Source: Streptomyces sp. TP-A0356 (GTDB taxonomy: Bacteria; Actinomycetota; Actinomycetes; Streptomycetales; Streptomycetaceae). From it: a stretch of 64,000 bases of DNA. Location: positions 1 to 64,000 of the forward strand of contig NZ_BBZJ01000023.1 in the NCBI RefSeq assembly GCF_001417775.1. Reading direction: 5' to 3'. The translations under genes and the position numbers were made by a program. Below, piece by piece: positions 17,660-25,679 of this stretch; the first letter of the stretch is position 1, and every line of letters starts with the position of its first letter. The notes under the pieces were generated by a model that saw only the letters and a list, made by a program, of their open reading frames with translations, was not told the origin of the DNA and did not search any database.

Positions 17660-17890
17660 TCAGGCCCTCTCTGCCAGGTGGCGGGAGAGGGTGGCGCGGT
17701 GGACTCCCGGCGCCTTGGCAATGCTGGTGACGCTCTCGCCCTCGTCGCGTCGCGCACGGGCTATGTCCAGCTTGCCGTCCCCACCCGGCCGCGGGGCATC
17801 ACCGGAGGACCCAGCGTTGTCGGACCGGAGACTGTCGTACCGGCTGTGGACGGCCGTGAGCTCCTCAACGGCGACCAGCAGGCTGCTCTT
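17660..17890 (-). pseudogene. C-terminal HTH fragment of a resolvase/invertase
   Basis: The minus strand encodes GDGKLDIARARRDEGESV followed by TSIAKAPGVHRATLSRHL, the Hin-type helix-turn-helix found at the C-terminus of serine recombinases. The catalytic domain is absent and the frame has no proper start. It meets a second fragment, reading the other way, at about 17880-17890, a head-to-head join that marks a rearrangement. Confidence 0.5.
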
Positions 17891-18086
17891 GGTGGAGGGC
17901 AACCTTGTCGGTCGATCGCACGTCGCTGTGGACGTACACCTGCGGGCCTTCGCTGCGGATGCCGGCGTCACGGGCCTGCAGTACGAGGAGCTGCGAGCTG
18001 TGTACGAGGAGGCCGCCGCCGCCCTCGGACACGAACCGGGCGGGATGGAGCACGCGGTATGGCGGTTCAAGTCGAGGGCCGTCTGA
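17889..18086 (+). pseudogene. C-terminal fragment of an unknown protein
   Basis: The frame encodes about 65 residues, including AVDVHLRAFAADAGVTGL, EELRAVYEEAAAALGHE and MEHAVWRFKSR. It has strong G/C bias at third positions, so it was coding. There is no supported start, since TTG 17889 falls at the junction with the resolvase fragment. The family is not recognised. Confidence 0.45.
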
Positions 18087-18145
18087 CCCGCCACCCTAGG
18101 CCGGCCGCTGCTCGGCGACGCCCCGCTCTGAATCCTCGGATCGAC

Positions 18146-18180
18146 ACGGCGCCCTCGACCGTGGTGGTCGAGGGCGCCGT
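18146..18180 (-). terminator. Hairpin terminator of the lipoprotein gene
   Basis: A perfect 15-bp stem (18146-18160 with 18166-18180) and 5-nt loop lie 11 bp after the end of the minus-strand lipoprotein gene. Confidence 0.85.
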
Positions 18181-18190
18181 TGCGGGCGCG

Positions 18191-18889
18191 TCAGCGGGTT
18201 GCTGTCGCCTTGGCGAGGGCCTTGTCGAGATGCTGGCCGACCAGGGCTGGCGCGCCGGAGACGATGAGGAGCAGGCTTCCCTCACGTATCGCGGTCTGCT
18301 TGACGACGCTGTCCTGCCCACCGGAGGTGAAGGTCATCAGCTGGCTCCACTGCTGGTCGCCGAGCCGGGGCGCGGTCGTCTTCTGTGACGTGACGTTGAT
18401 GACGGTGCTGCCGGAGACGACTTGGTAGGTCGGGCAGCCGGTCATGGCGTCGAAGATCCGATCGATGCCGTCGGACAGCTTCGTGGAGGTGTCGCTGTAC
18501 AGCTCCTCGGAGACCTCCGAACCGGCGCTGCCGCCGGTGTAGGTGAAGGACACCTTCGCCTTGTTGGGGAAGTCGAGGGAGCCGCTGGCCGCCGCGTCGC
18601 CGCCCAGCTTCTCCAGGGTGGGGCAGCCGGTGACGGTGACGTCGTCGTGGCTGGAGGTGTCCTCCGGCTTGCGGGTGTAGTCGGACCCGAGGTCGCTCTC
18701 GTCGAGCAGGCGGGGCTGAAGCGCGGCCGACGACAGCGGGGCGTCGCTCTGCTTGGTGGTGGCCGGGTGGTCTGCGGGGGCGGAGGACGGGGAGGTGGAC
18801 TTCGCCTGGCTGGTGCCGGCGGAGCAGGCGGGCAGGGTGAGGGCGGCGGCGGTGAGGCCGAGGGCGGTGATGGTGAGGCGAACGCGCAT
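18191..18889 (-). CDS. Secreted lipoprotein, 232 aa
   Basis: Starts at ATG 18889 with a signal peptide (MRVRLTITALGLTAAALTL) and lipobox LPAC-S, so it should be lipidated on the cysteine and held on the outer face of the membrane. The mature part begins with a Ser/Thr/Pro/Ala linker, then a compact domain with two further cysteines (VTGCP and MTGCP, about 70 residues apart) that could form a disulfide. The layout resembles small actinobacterial surface lipoproteins of the sensor-domain type. No function is assigned. It ends at a strong terminator. Confidence 0.85.
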   Translation of the reverse strand: MRVRLTITALGLTAAALTLPACSAGTSQAKSTSPSSAPADHPATTKQSDAPLSSAALQPRLLDESDLGSDYTRKPEDTSSHDDVTVTGCPTLEKLGGDAAASGSLDFPNKAKVSFTYTGGSAGSEVSEELYSDTSTKLSDGIDRIFDAMTGCPTYQVVSGSTVINVTSQKTTAPRLGDQQWSQLMTFTSGGQDSVVKQTAIREGSLLLIVSGAPALVGQHLDKALAKATATR

Positions 18890-18971
18890 GGGTGAACTGA
18901 CCCCTGTGGTGCTCGGTGACGGTTGGACAGTGCGGGCCCGTGGGCCCGAGAAGGGGCCGAAGGAGTGGAGG

Positions 18972-19463
18972 TCAGCGGTGGCCGAGGTGCCGCAGGCAGT
19001 CCTCGAACGTGGCGTGGATGGCATCTCCCGGGCCGGAGTGTCGGTTGAACCACGCGGTGTCGAGACGGGTCTCGTGCTGCTCGTGGCCGGCCTGGCAGCG
19101 CAGCCAGACCTGGTCGTGGGTGGAGAGGATGAGCCACTCGCGGTAGGCGCCGCACTCGGCGCAGGCGACGACCTCGCCGGCCAGGACGACCGGCCACGGC
19201 CAGGGCATCACCCGGCCGTCGAGCTGGTCGTGGCTGGGGACGCGCAGCTCCGGCGGGAGGAAGTCGTCCACAACCGGCGCCGGCTCCGCGAGCTGATGCT
19301 CCTCCTGCATCTGCAGGACCGGCGGCACCTGGTCGGCCATCCGCAGCCACGCCTCGCACGCTTGGCGCTGCACCTCACTGAACTCTTCCTCTTCCGCGCG
19401 GCGGCGTCGTCGTATCCGGTGAAACACCCGGTGTCCTCCCTCGTCTCGTCCTGCACGCGTCAT
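18972..19463 (-). CDS. Hypothetical zinc-ribbon-like protein, 163 aa
   Basis: No named family is recognised. The N-terminus is very basic (RIRRRRRAEEEE), then acidic, and the C-terminal half has CAECGAYREW and LRCQAGHEQHE, a C-x2-C with a later C/H pair typical of a small zinc ribbon. It lies at the end of the mobilisation block, 48 bp after the relaxase, and may belong to that operon. ATG 19463 has GAGGG upstream. Confidence 0.6.
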   Translation of the reverse strand: MTRAGRDEGGHRVFHRIRRRRRAEEEEFSEVQRQACEAWLRMADQVPPVLQMQEEHQLAEPAPVVDDFLPPELRVPSHDQLDGRVMPWPWPVVLAGEVVACAECGAYREWLILSTHDQVWLRCQAGHEQHETRLDTAWFNRHSGPGDAIHATFEDCLRHLGHR

Positions 19464-19510
19464 GATCGTGCGCGAAGTCCGCTGACCTGTTCAATTCACA
19501 AAGTCCACAG

Positions 19511-21232
19511 TCACGACCGGCCACGCCCAGGCCGGGCCTGTCCGGGGATGTGCTGCCCGGCGCGCTGTGCCGAGCGCTGTGCGGCGTGAGCGTCGGGCAC
19601 CATGCCGGTGGTATCCGCAGGCAGGTCCGCTGCCCGGCGCAGCCGCCACACCAGGACGTCGCTGACGGACTCCGCCGTGTCCAGCTTCCGCCGACCCGCG
19701 GCGTCGGCGAGCAGGGCGGCTGGGTCGTGGCCGACGGCTTCGGCGTCGGCGAGGGTGGCGGCGAGCGCGTACCAGCCGGGCTCGGCGAGGATCTGCTCGG
19801 CCAACTCCGGCAGCGCTGTGCGCAGCACCGTCGTCTGCCGCTGCCGCAGCGCCCGGCCCAGGCGCCGGCCTCGCTGGTAGAGGGCACCGAGGGGTTGGGC
19901 GGCGGCGGCCTGGTAGGCGGCGCGCAGATGTTCGGCGGCCTGGCGGGCGGCGGCGGCTTGCTGGGCGTGGTTCTTCTTCGCGTGCCAGTGGGCGGCGGCG
20001 GTGATGAGGAAGAACAGCATGTCGATCGCCATCGCGGTGGTCGCGCCGTCCTCGCCGCGGCCCAACGCCGGACCGCTATAGACGAGGTCACGGGCGGCCT
20101 GCCGCAGCGCTCGGTCGTGGCCACGCTCGGCGCGGACGTGGGAGCGGGAGGCCCGCTCGAACGCGAAGGCGGCGTCACGCAGTTCGCGCCTGGTGCGGGC
20201 CGCGGAGGTCTTCGCGAGCGCGTCCAGGACCTCGCCGGCAGCGGCAATGTACGCGGCGGCGATGGCGTCGTCGCCGTGCTCGATGACGAGCACCGCGTTC
20301 CACGCGGCCGAGGCCGTGCGTCGGCGGGCGGCGGCCGGGTCGCTCGGCGCCGCAGGGGCGGGCACATCTGCCGGTGTGGCGTCCTGGTCGCGAGTGTCGG
20401 CGGACCAGCGCTCCCGGATACGGGGCAGGGACAGATCGGGGGCCAGGCGGACGCCGGGGTAGAAGACCGGTTCGCCGTCCTTGTTGCGGTCGTCGGGCAG
20501 GGCGACCTTGTATCCGAGCAGGTCGCCGGAGGGGGCGACGCGCTTACGGATGATCAGGCCGGCGGCGGTCAGCCGGTCGAAGAACTCGGTCTCGCTGCTG
20601 GCGCCGGCCACCGCGCGGCGCACGGTTTCGCGCAGTTCCTCCCGCGCGGTGCGCTCGCGGCCCTGACGTTCGGCTTTGTGGCGCTCGGCACTGGTGGGGC
20701 GTTGGGCTGCGGTGCCGTCGCCCTTGTTGAGCCGGCGCAAGCCGAGCTCCGCTTCCAAGGCGCGGGCCTGGGCCTGGGCGCGAGCGGCGTCGTGGTCGAG
20801 GTCGGGCTTGTAGCCGTCCTCACGGACGAGCGTGGCGACGATGTGAATGTGGTCGTCGGCATGCCGGACGGCCACCCACCGGCAGCCCGCGCCCTGTTCG
20901 GGGTAGTCGATACCGGTGGCGGCGACCATCCGGCGGGCCACCTCGCCCCACTCCTCGTCGGTCAGGATCCGGTCCTCGGCACTGTTGCGGACGGACAGAT
21001 GCCACACGTGCTTCTTCGGCCGGTCAGCCTGGTCGATGTTCTCGACGGGTTGGTCCAGGAGCTGCTGGAGCTGCTTGAGGGTGGCAGACGGGTGGCGGCC
21101 GGGGTCGGGAGCGTTGTGGTCCCACGAGGCGACCAGGTGCGGGTCGATGTGCTCCTCGTGCTTCCCGGGCCCGTAGAGGTAGTAGAGGAGACCGATGGTG
21201 CGCTGCCCGCGCTTTTGTATCCGGGGGATCAT
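19511..21232 (-). CDS. Relaxase/mobilization nuclease
   Basis: A 573-aa MobA/VirD2-type relaxase that nicks DNA at an origin of transfer. The N-terminal third (about residues 1-150) carries the family features: KHVWHLSVRNSAEDRILTDEEW and the metal-binding HADDHIHIVATLVREDG (three His, about 125-140). The middle is basic and helical, and the C-terminal half is a long alanine-rich helical region typical of Streptomyces plasmid relaxases. It follows the MobC gene by 59 bp on the same strand. The catalytic Tyr is probably one of the N-terminal tyrosines (LLYYLYG). Confidence 0.85.
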   Translation of the reverse strand: MIPRIQKRGQRTIGLLYYLYGPGKHEEHIDPHLVASWDHNAPDPGRHPSATLKQLQQLLDQPVENIDQADRPKKHVWHLSVRNSAEDRILTDEEWGEVARRMVAATGIDYPEQGAGCRWVAVRHADDHIHIVATLVREDGYKPDLDHDAARAQAQARALEAELGLRRLNKGDGTAAQRPTSAERHKAERQGRERTAREELRETVRRAVAGASSETEFFDRLTAAGLIIRKRVAPSGDLLGYKVALPDDRNKDGEPVFYPGVRLAPDLSLPRIRERWSADTRDQDATPADVPAPAAPSDPAAARRRTASAAWNAVLVIEHGDDAIAAAYIAAAGEVLDALAKTSAARTRRELRDAAFAFERASRSHVRAERGHDRALRQAARDLVYSGPALGRGEDGATTAMAIDMLFFLITAAAHWHAKKNHAQQAAAARQAAEHLRAAYQAAAAQPLGALYQRGRRLGRALRQRQTTVLRTALPELAEQILAEPGWYALAATLADAEAVGHDPAALLADAAGRRKLDTAESVSDVLVWRLRRAADLPADTTGMVPDAHAAQRSAQRAGQHIPGQARPGRGRS

Positions 21233-21291
21233 GCTGCTGTCCGAGGTCGTTGCTGGGAGTGGCGGGATGCGGGGCGGTAAGGGGAGCCAGC

Positions 21292-21924
21292 TCAGCGCTG
21301 CTCCAGCAGTCGGTCTGTGGCTGCCTGTACGCGGGTCACGGCGCGCTGGACCGCCGCGACGACCGCGTCGATTTCCGCTGGCTGGCCGCCGGAGTTGATG
21401 GCCCGGGCTATCTGGTTGAGGTTGTTGCCGACTTGTCCGAGGTGCCGGCGTGCGGCGAACAGCTCGGCGATCAGCTCGCGGTGGCCGGCGATGGCGGCGG
21501 CGGTGCTGTCGAGGTCGTGAGCGGCGGCGAGCCCGCTGCGGGCGAGGAAGCCTGGCAGGCTCGTACGGGTCGCGGTGGCGGCAGCGCAGAGCAGGGTCTT
21601 CTCGTCGCCGTTCAGGCGGACGCTGCAGACGTAATCACGCTTGTGCGAGGGCGGCTTGGGCGAGCGCTTGCGCGAGGTCTTCTTCGCGGCGCGCGGCTTG
21701 TGCAGTGAAGGCGTCTCCTCCGGCTGCGATCCGCCCTCGGTCGCTGTCTCACGGACCAGCACCCCCCGGTGCTGGTCCGCTCTCGCCACCCCCGGGGCGG
21801 GCTTGGCCAAGGCGCGCTTCCCCGACGGGGAAGAGTGTCTTGGCCGATAACTTGCTCGCCCCGAGACCGAGTTGGAGTTGGGAGCAGGTTCCGGGGCGGT
21901 GCCGGTCTGGGTGGGGTTCGTCAT
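21292..21924 (-). CDS. MobC-like relaxosome accessory protein
   Basis: A 210-aa protein. The C-terminal 100 residues (YVCSVRLNGDEKTLLCAAA, FLARSGLAAAHDL, RRHLGQVGNNLNQIARAIN) match MobC, a ribbon-helix-helix type protein that opens oriT DNA for the relaxase. The first ~90 residues are basic and disordered. ATG 21924 overlaps the stop of the preceding small frame. Together with the relaxase it makes a mobilisation module. No transfer ATPase (FtsK/TraB) is in the window. Confidence 0.8.
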   Translation of the reverse strand: MTNPTQTGTAPEPAPNSNSVSGRASYRPRHSSPSGKRALAKPAPGVARADQHRGVLVRETATEGGSQPEETPSLHKPRAAKKTSRKRSPKPPSHKRDYVCSVRLNGDEKTLLCAAATATRTSLPGFLARSGLAAAHDLDSTAAAIAGHRELIAELFAARRHLGQVGNNLNQIARAINSGGQPAEIDAVVAAVQRAVTRVQAATDRLLEQR

Positions 21925-22157
21925 CAGGATTCGGGCCTCGTGGAGCGGGTGTGCTGTTGGATGCTCGCGGCCAGCGCGAGGACGTCGGCCGGTCCCGTAA
22001 GGACGCGGACGGATCCTTATGAGTGGCCCTGGACGAGCCACTGGCCGGTAGGCGCGAGGACGGCGGCGTGCAGGAGTCTCCGGCGGACCAGGACGTCCGC
22101 CCAGGCGCTGGCCTCGACGACCGTGGCCTCGGATGAGCGAACAGGACGCGGAATCAA
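21924..22157 (-). pseudogene. Small conserved-looking gene with an in-frame TAA
   Basis: From TTG 22157 (GAGGAG eight bases upstream) the frame reads EATVVEASAWADVLVRR, AAVLAPTGQWLVQGHS, then TAA (22019-22017), and goes on in the same frame GSVRVLTGPADVLALAASI to a TGA that overlaps the MobC start. The text before and after the TAA reads as one protein of about 76 residues. It is either a nonsense mutation or a 46-aa protein followed by a leaderless in-frame tail. Unknown function. Confidence 0.5.
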
Positions 22158-22245
22158 GGCGTGTCTCCTCAAGCGGGGCGGGTGGCCCGGCACGGAGCCG
22201 GGCCACCCTTTGCGATTAGGGGGCCTGGAGCGGGGTTTTGCCGGT

Positions 22246-22437
22246 TCAGCCGCACTCGGGGCAGCGACCGACGTGGCTGTTGAGCGCGCGGGCCATCCGC
22301 TGCTTTGTCGAGGCAGCCTGCTTCGCGCTGGACTTCGCCGCCGGCCTGCCCTCGTGCCGCTTTGAGTGGGCGAGCATGAAGCCGATCTCCCGCTCGTACT
22401 CCGCACGGACGGTGTCGAACTGGTGGCAGGTCTTCAT
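22246..22437 (-). CDS. Small protein with C-terminal CPECG, 63 aa
   Basis: From ATG 22437, overlapping the previous stop by 4 bp (ATGA). Sequence features are an N-terminal Cys/His pair (KTCHQFD), a basic middle with repeated Ala/Lys/Ser, and a terminal GRCPECG, so it could be a tiny zinc-binding protein. Similar small proteins occur in Streptomyces plasmid transfer regions. No function is known. Confidence 0.6.
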   Translation of the reverse strand: MKTCHQFDTVRAEYEREIGFMLAHSKRHEGRPAAKSSAKQAASTKQRMARALNSHVGRCPECG

Positions 22438-24164
22438 CGGGCGGAGCTCCTTGTCGTCGTGGTGGCGTCACTCCGCAGTTCCTGGAGGACGAGGCTCAGC
22501 CGGTCGTTCCGGCCGCCCTTCAGGCCCTCACGGCGGAGAATCTCCCGCAGCTGGACCCGGGTGACGGACTCGTTGCCGTCCCGTTCGAGCAGGGCAGAGA
22601 CGTGCGGACGGACCTGCTGGACGAGCTGGTCCACCGACTGTTCGAGCTCCCGCGGCGCGCGCTGCGTCTGCGGGCTGCGGGACCGGGCGCGCTTCCCCTT
22701 GGTCTTAGTCCGGGGCTTCGTGGCCGTCTTGCTCCGCAGAGGCACCGTGTGTCCCCGGTCCCCGGTGGGCTCGGTCCCCGTGTCGGTGTCGTTCGGTCCC
22801 CGGTCCCCGGTGGGCTCGGTCCCCGTGTCGGTGTCGTTCGGTCCCCGGTCCCCGGTGGGCTCGGTCCCCGTGTCGGTGTCGTTCGGTCCCCGGTCCCCGG
22901 TGGGCTCGGTCCCCGTGTCGGTGTCGTTCGGTCCCCGGTCCCCGGTGGGCTCGGTCCCCGACTCGGCGGCGTTCGGTCCTGGATGCGAATCAGGGCCTTG
23001 AGCAGGTACTTCTCGCGTAGTACGGTCGGTCCCCACGCCTCCGGCGTCCCCCTGTGAGGCTTCCGAGTCGGTGGGACCGGTCCCCGGGACGACACCTGTG
23101 GCTGGAACCTCGGTCCCCACCCTGGTCCCCGCGTTCTCGACCCCGGTCCCCGCGCCATCCGACGCCTTAGAGTCCGCAATCTTGGGGACCGGTCCCCTCG
23201 GGGCGCTCGGTCCCCGGTCCCTGTACGACTCGTGGGGGCCGGGGGGATCGGCTGCGGGGACCGGCGCCGTCGAGGCCGGATGCGAGGGGACGGCGGCTGC
23301 CCTCGCGGTGATGTGCGCCGGGGACCAGGGCGAGGGAAGCGGGACCGTGGCGAGCGCGAGTGCGTGCCGGCGTGCGGCGAGCTGGTCGAGCAGCTGTGCG
23401 CGCTGGCGGGCGTCGGTCCCGACCGAGGCCCTGCCGACCGCCTTCGACAGGCGCCGCGTCAGCCGCCGGCCGCGTCGGCTCTGCTGCTGCTCGGGTGTGC
23501 GTTCGGCGAGGCGGACGGCGAGGGCGACTGCGCGGGCGGTGGCCCGGTCCCGGGTGATCTGTGCGGCGTCGCGGTCGCGTGCGGCGATCCCGAGGCGGGA
23601 CAGCAGCCGCTCGCGTGCTTCCCGCCCCAGGACGGCGATCAGTCCGTGGGAGGCGGCACCCGGGGTGCGCAGGCGCAGCTCGATCCCCATGGCGAGGTGC
23701 CACAGCATCGCCGCCATGACCGGCCCGACGAAGGCCCTTACCGTGCCGCCGATAGGACCGCTCTCGGCATAGGCGGGGATCACCTGCACTCCGGTGATCA
23801 CCCAGACCAACGTGCCCGGAAGGCCGGGGGCGCCCTCGGTGGCCAGGTTCTGCCGTGCCATTAGCGCCGTCGCGAAGAGCGCCAGCTCGGCTGCGGCGAA
23901 CATGCCGGCCCGCTCGGCGGTGCCGGCCATGTCGAGGTAGTCGGCGGCGAACCGCCAGCTCGTGTCCGCGGAGTAGCAAGTACAGCCGAGGGCGGCAAGG
24001 GCAGCGACCTTGACCGCCGGACCGCTGAGACGTTTCTGCGGGCGTGTGCCCTGGCGCCGGATCGTCCAGGCGGTCAGCACCAGCACGACGGCGGCGGGCA
24101 CCACGGCGGCGAGGAGGAGAGAGAGGTCCGGAGCGGCGCCGAGGGACAGGAAGGGGTGGATCAT
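22434..24164 (-). CDS. Membrane protein of plasmid/ICE type (DUF2637-like) with internal repeats
   Basis: A 576-aa protein starting at ATG 24164 (ATGA overlap with the Wbl gene). The N-terminal 160 residues hold four to five membrane segments (LLLAAVVPAAVVLVLTAW, then about 50-65, 86-103, 114-128, 136-155), as in the DUF2637/Spd group of spread proteins. A basic helical linker follows, then a 15-residue repeat (GTEPTGDRGPNDTDT) five times at about residues 396-471, and a C-terminal segment (ESVTRVQLREILRREGL) that looks like a winged helix. It may be a membrane-DNA adaptor in transfer. That is inference. Confidence 0.7.
   Translation of the reverse strand: MIHPFLSLGAAPDLSLLLAAVVPAAVVLVLTAWTIRRQGTRPQKRLSGPAVKVAALAALGCTCYSADTSWRFAADYLDMAGTAERAGMFAAAELALFATALMARQNLATEGAPGLPGTLVWVITGVQVIPAYAESGPIGGTVRAFVGPVMAAMLWHLAMGIELRLRTPGAASHGLIAVLGREARERLLSRLGIAARDRDAAQITRDRATARAVALAVRLAERTPEQQQSRRGRRLTRRLSKAVGRASVGTDARQRAQLLDQLAARRHALALATVPLPSPWSPAHITARAAAVPSHPASTAPVPAADPPGPHESYRDRGPSAPRGPVPKIADSKASDGAGTGVENAGTRVGTEVPATGVVPGTGPTDSEASQGDAGGVGTDRTTREVPAQGPDSHPGPNAAESGTEPTGDRGPNDTDTGTEPTGDRGPNDTDTGTEPTGDRGPNDTDTGTEPTGDRGPNDTDTGTEPTGDRGHTVPLRSKTATKPRTKTKGKRARSRSPQTQRAPRELEQSVDQLVQQVRPHVSALLERDGNESVTRVQLREILRREGLKGGRNDRLSLVLQELRSDATTTTRSSAR
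22753..22977. repeat. Five tandem 45-bp repeats inside the membrane-protein gene
   Basis: Units begin at 22753, 22798, 22843, 22888 and 22933, and the last one is slightly diverged. Each holds three GGTCCCC heptamers on the plus strand. The heptamer also recurs about eight more times in the adjoining non-repeat sequence up to about 23225. The units abut without spacers, so this is not a CRISPR array. Confidence 0.95.
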
Positions 24165-24805
24165 GCGGCCTTTCCGAGAGAGGCGTGCGCCGGAGTCGAC
24201 GCTGCCGGGCGGGCTGCTGGCTGCTGTGTGCCGGGTGCTGAGGCGGGCGGGGGGCCGCCTGCTGCTGGGGCGGTCTTCTTCCGCTTCTTCTTGGGCCGCG
24301 GCACGCCGTAGGTGCGGTCGCGGTCGAACACCTTGTTGGCCGCCTGCCGCAGCAGGTCGCGTGCGTGCTTGTGGCTGATCTGAAGGGCGGTGGCGAGCCG
24401 GTCGGGCCGCCAGCCGCGTACGTAGGCGTGGTCGATGACGACCTGCCGCTCGGCCTCGGTCAGATGCACGTCGCGTCCCAGGAAAAAGGAGGTTACGCGT
24501 CGGTAGTCGAGGCGCTGGTGCAGTCCGTCGTGCCAGGGACGCCGCTCGCCCTCGGTGAGGCCGCCCCAGATGCCCTCCTTGAGGACGTTCTCCAGGGCGA
24601 AGTTGAGGCAGTCGCTGCGTACCGGGCACCAGCCGCACAGCTCCTTCGCCTCGGCGATGGCTTCGTGGTCCCGCGGGAGCGGGAAGAAGACGGCGTCAGC
24701 GTCCTCGACGTCCATGCCGTGGCACGCTCCCTGGGTGTGCCAGTTGGTGTCTCCGATACTGCGCAGGCCGGTGGCCGGCGCGTCGTGGGTGGTGATGTGA
24801 CGCAA
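24161..24805 (-). CDS. WhiB-like (Wbl) regulator with C-terminal extension
   Basis: A 214-aa iron-sulfur protein starting at TTG 24805 (GGAG eight bases upstream). The Wbl signature is complete: Cys in GACHGMD, then LCGWCPVRSDC (C-x2-C-x5-C) and GIWGGLTEGER (about residues 57-80), so it should bind a 4Fe-4S cluster. Wbl proteins normally end soon after; here about 110 more residues follow, including a helix-turn-helix-like LTEAERQVVIDHAYVRG...RLATALQISHKHARD and a basic PKKKRKK tail. It is the first gene of the mobilisation operon and is likely its regulator. Confidence 0.85.
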   Translation of the reverse strand: MRHITTHDAPATGLRSIGDTNWHTQGACHGMDVEDADAVFFPLPRDHEAIAEAKELCGWCPVRSDCLNFALENVLKEGIWGGLTEGERRPWHDGLHQRLDYRRVTSFFLGRDVHLTEAERQVVIDHAYVRGWRPDRLATALQISHKHARDLLRQAANKVFDRDRTYGVPRPKKKRKKTAPAAGGPPPASAPGTQQPAARPAASTPAHASLGKAA

Positions 24806-24960
24806 GGGTGGTCTCCGATGTGCTGCCGCGTCGGCCGGCTGGGGCGGTGCTGGGCGCGGCGTCGGGTGGCCGCAGCGCGCGGGCGTGCGCCGCAGCCGGG
24901 GCGGGACGGTGATAGGGGGTAGCGGTGCATCGGGCGGGATGCACGCGACCGATGCGCCGG

Positions 24961-25677
24961 TCAGGCCACGGCAGGCTGCTGGACCTGCTCGCTCGGCTGG
25001 GCCTGCCGGGCGGCGGCGAGGTCGACGCGGCCGGGGTGCGGGGTGGCGCGCGGGGCGGTCGTGCGTACCCCGTCGTCGGGACCGATCCGGCGGCGACGAC
25101 ACGGCTCACCGGGCTGGGCCAGGCACCACTCGCACTTGACGCTCAGGGCGTCGGGCAGCCCCTGAGCGACGGCGGCCTCGCGGGCTGCGCGAGCGGGCCG
25201 ATAGGGGGCGAGGGCTGCGCGGGCGGCGGGCGGTATGCAGGAGCCGATCTGCCGCAGCCTCGCCTCCAGCCTTGGGTCGATGCGGTCGCGACCGCTGGTG
25301 ATGGCTCTGGCCTGGGCGGGCTGCGCGGTGCCGGCGGCGACGGCGCGGCGGGTGCCGACCAGCTCGGCGGTCCAGGCGGCCTGGTCGTCCGGGTCGGCGG
25401 ACGGCGTGGGATCGGAGTGCCGGGCCAGGCGGTCGCGACGGTAGCTCTCCCAGGGGCGGGCGACGTCCGCGGGCAGGATCTGGTACGGCGAGACTCTGAT
25501 GTGCTGGCGGGCGGCGACGCGGGCGTCCCAGCCGTGCGGAGTGGCCATCGGCACGTCGCCAAGCAGCTCGTGCCACTGTGCGAGCTGGTCGCGTGCCTCG
25601 CCCTGGTTGGTGCGGATGGTGCGGGGGTCGAGTCGGCCGATGTAGGCCAGCAGGGCTGCGATTTCACGGCGGTCCAC
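24961..25677 (-). CDS. Zinc-finger protein of mobile-element type, 238 aa
   Basis: From GTG 25677 (GGAG nine bases upstream), directly after the stop of the HTH gene. The C-terminal CEWCLAQPGEPCRRRR...HPGR (about residues 183-215) matches the small zinc-finger module common in Streptomyces plasmid and phage proteins. The N-terminal 150 residues are Arg-rich and helical, with no known domain. It is probably co-expressed with the upstream replication-type gene. The gap 24806-24960 to the Wbl gene shows no gene. Confidence 0.65.
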   Translation of the reverse strand: MDRREIAALLAYIGRLDPRTIRTNQGEARDQLAQWHELLGDVPMATPHGWDARVAARQHIRVSPYQILPADVARPWESYRRDRLARHSDPTPSADPDDQAAWTAELVGTRRAVAAGTAQPAQARAITSGRDRIDPRLEARLRQIGSCIPPAARAALAPYRPARAAREAAVAQGLPDALSVKCEWCLAQPGEPCRRRRIGPDDGVRTTAPRATPHPGRVDLAAARQAQPSEQVQQPAVA

Positions 25678-25679
25678 GA

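Noticed and set aside
19550..21280. A 576-codon open frame opposite the relaxase
   Set aside because: It mirrors the codon bias of the relaxase and shows no domain; the minus strand carries the HxDxHxH-type relaxase motif.
22753..22977. Possible CRISPR array
   Set aside because: The 45-bp units abut directly with no unique spacers and encode an in-frame peptide repeat.
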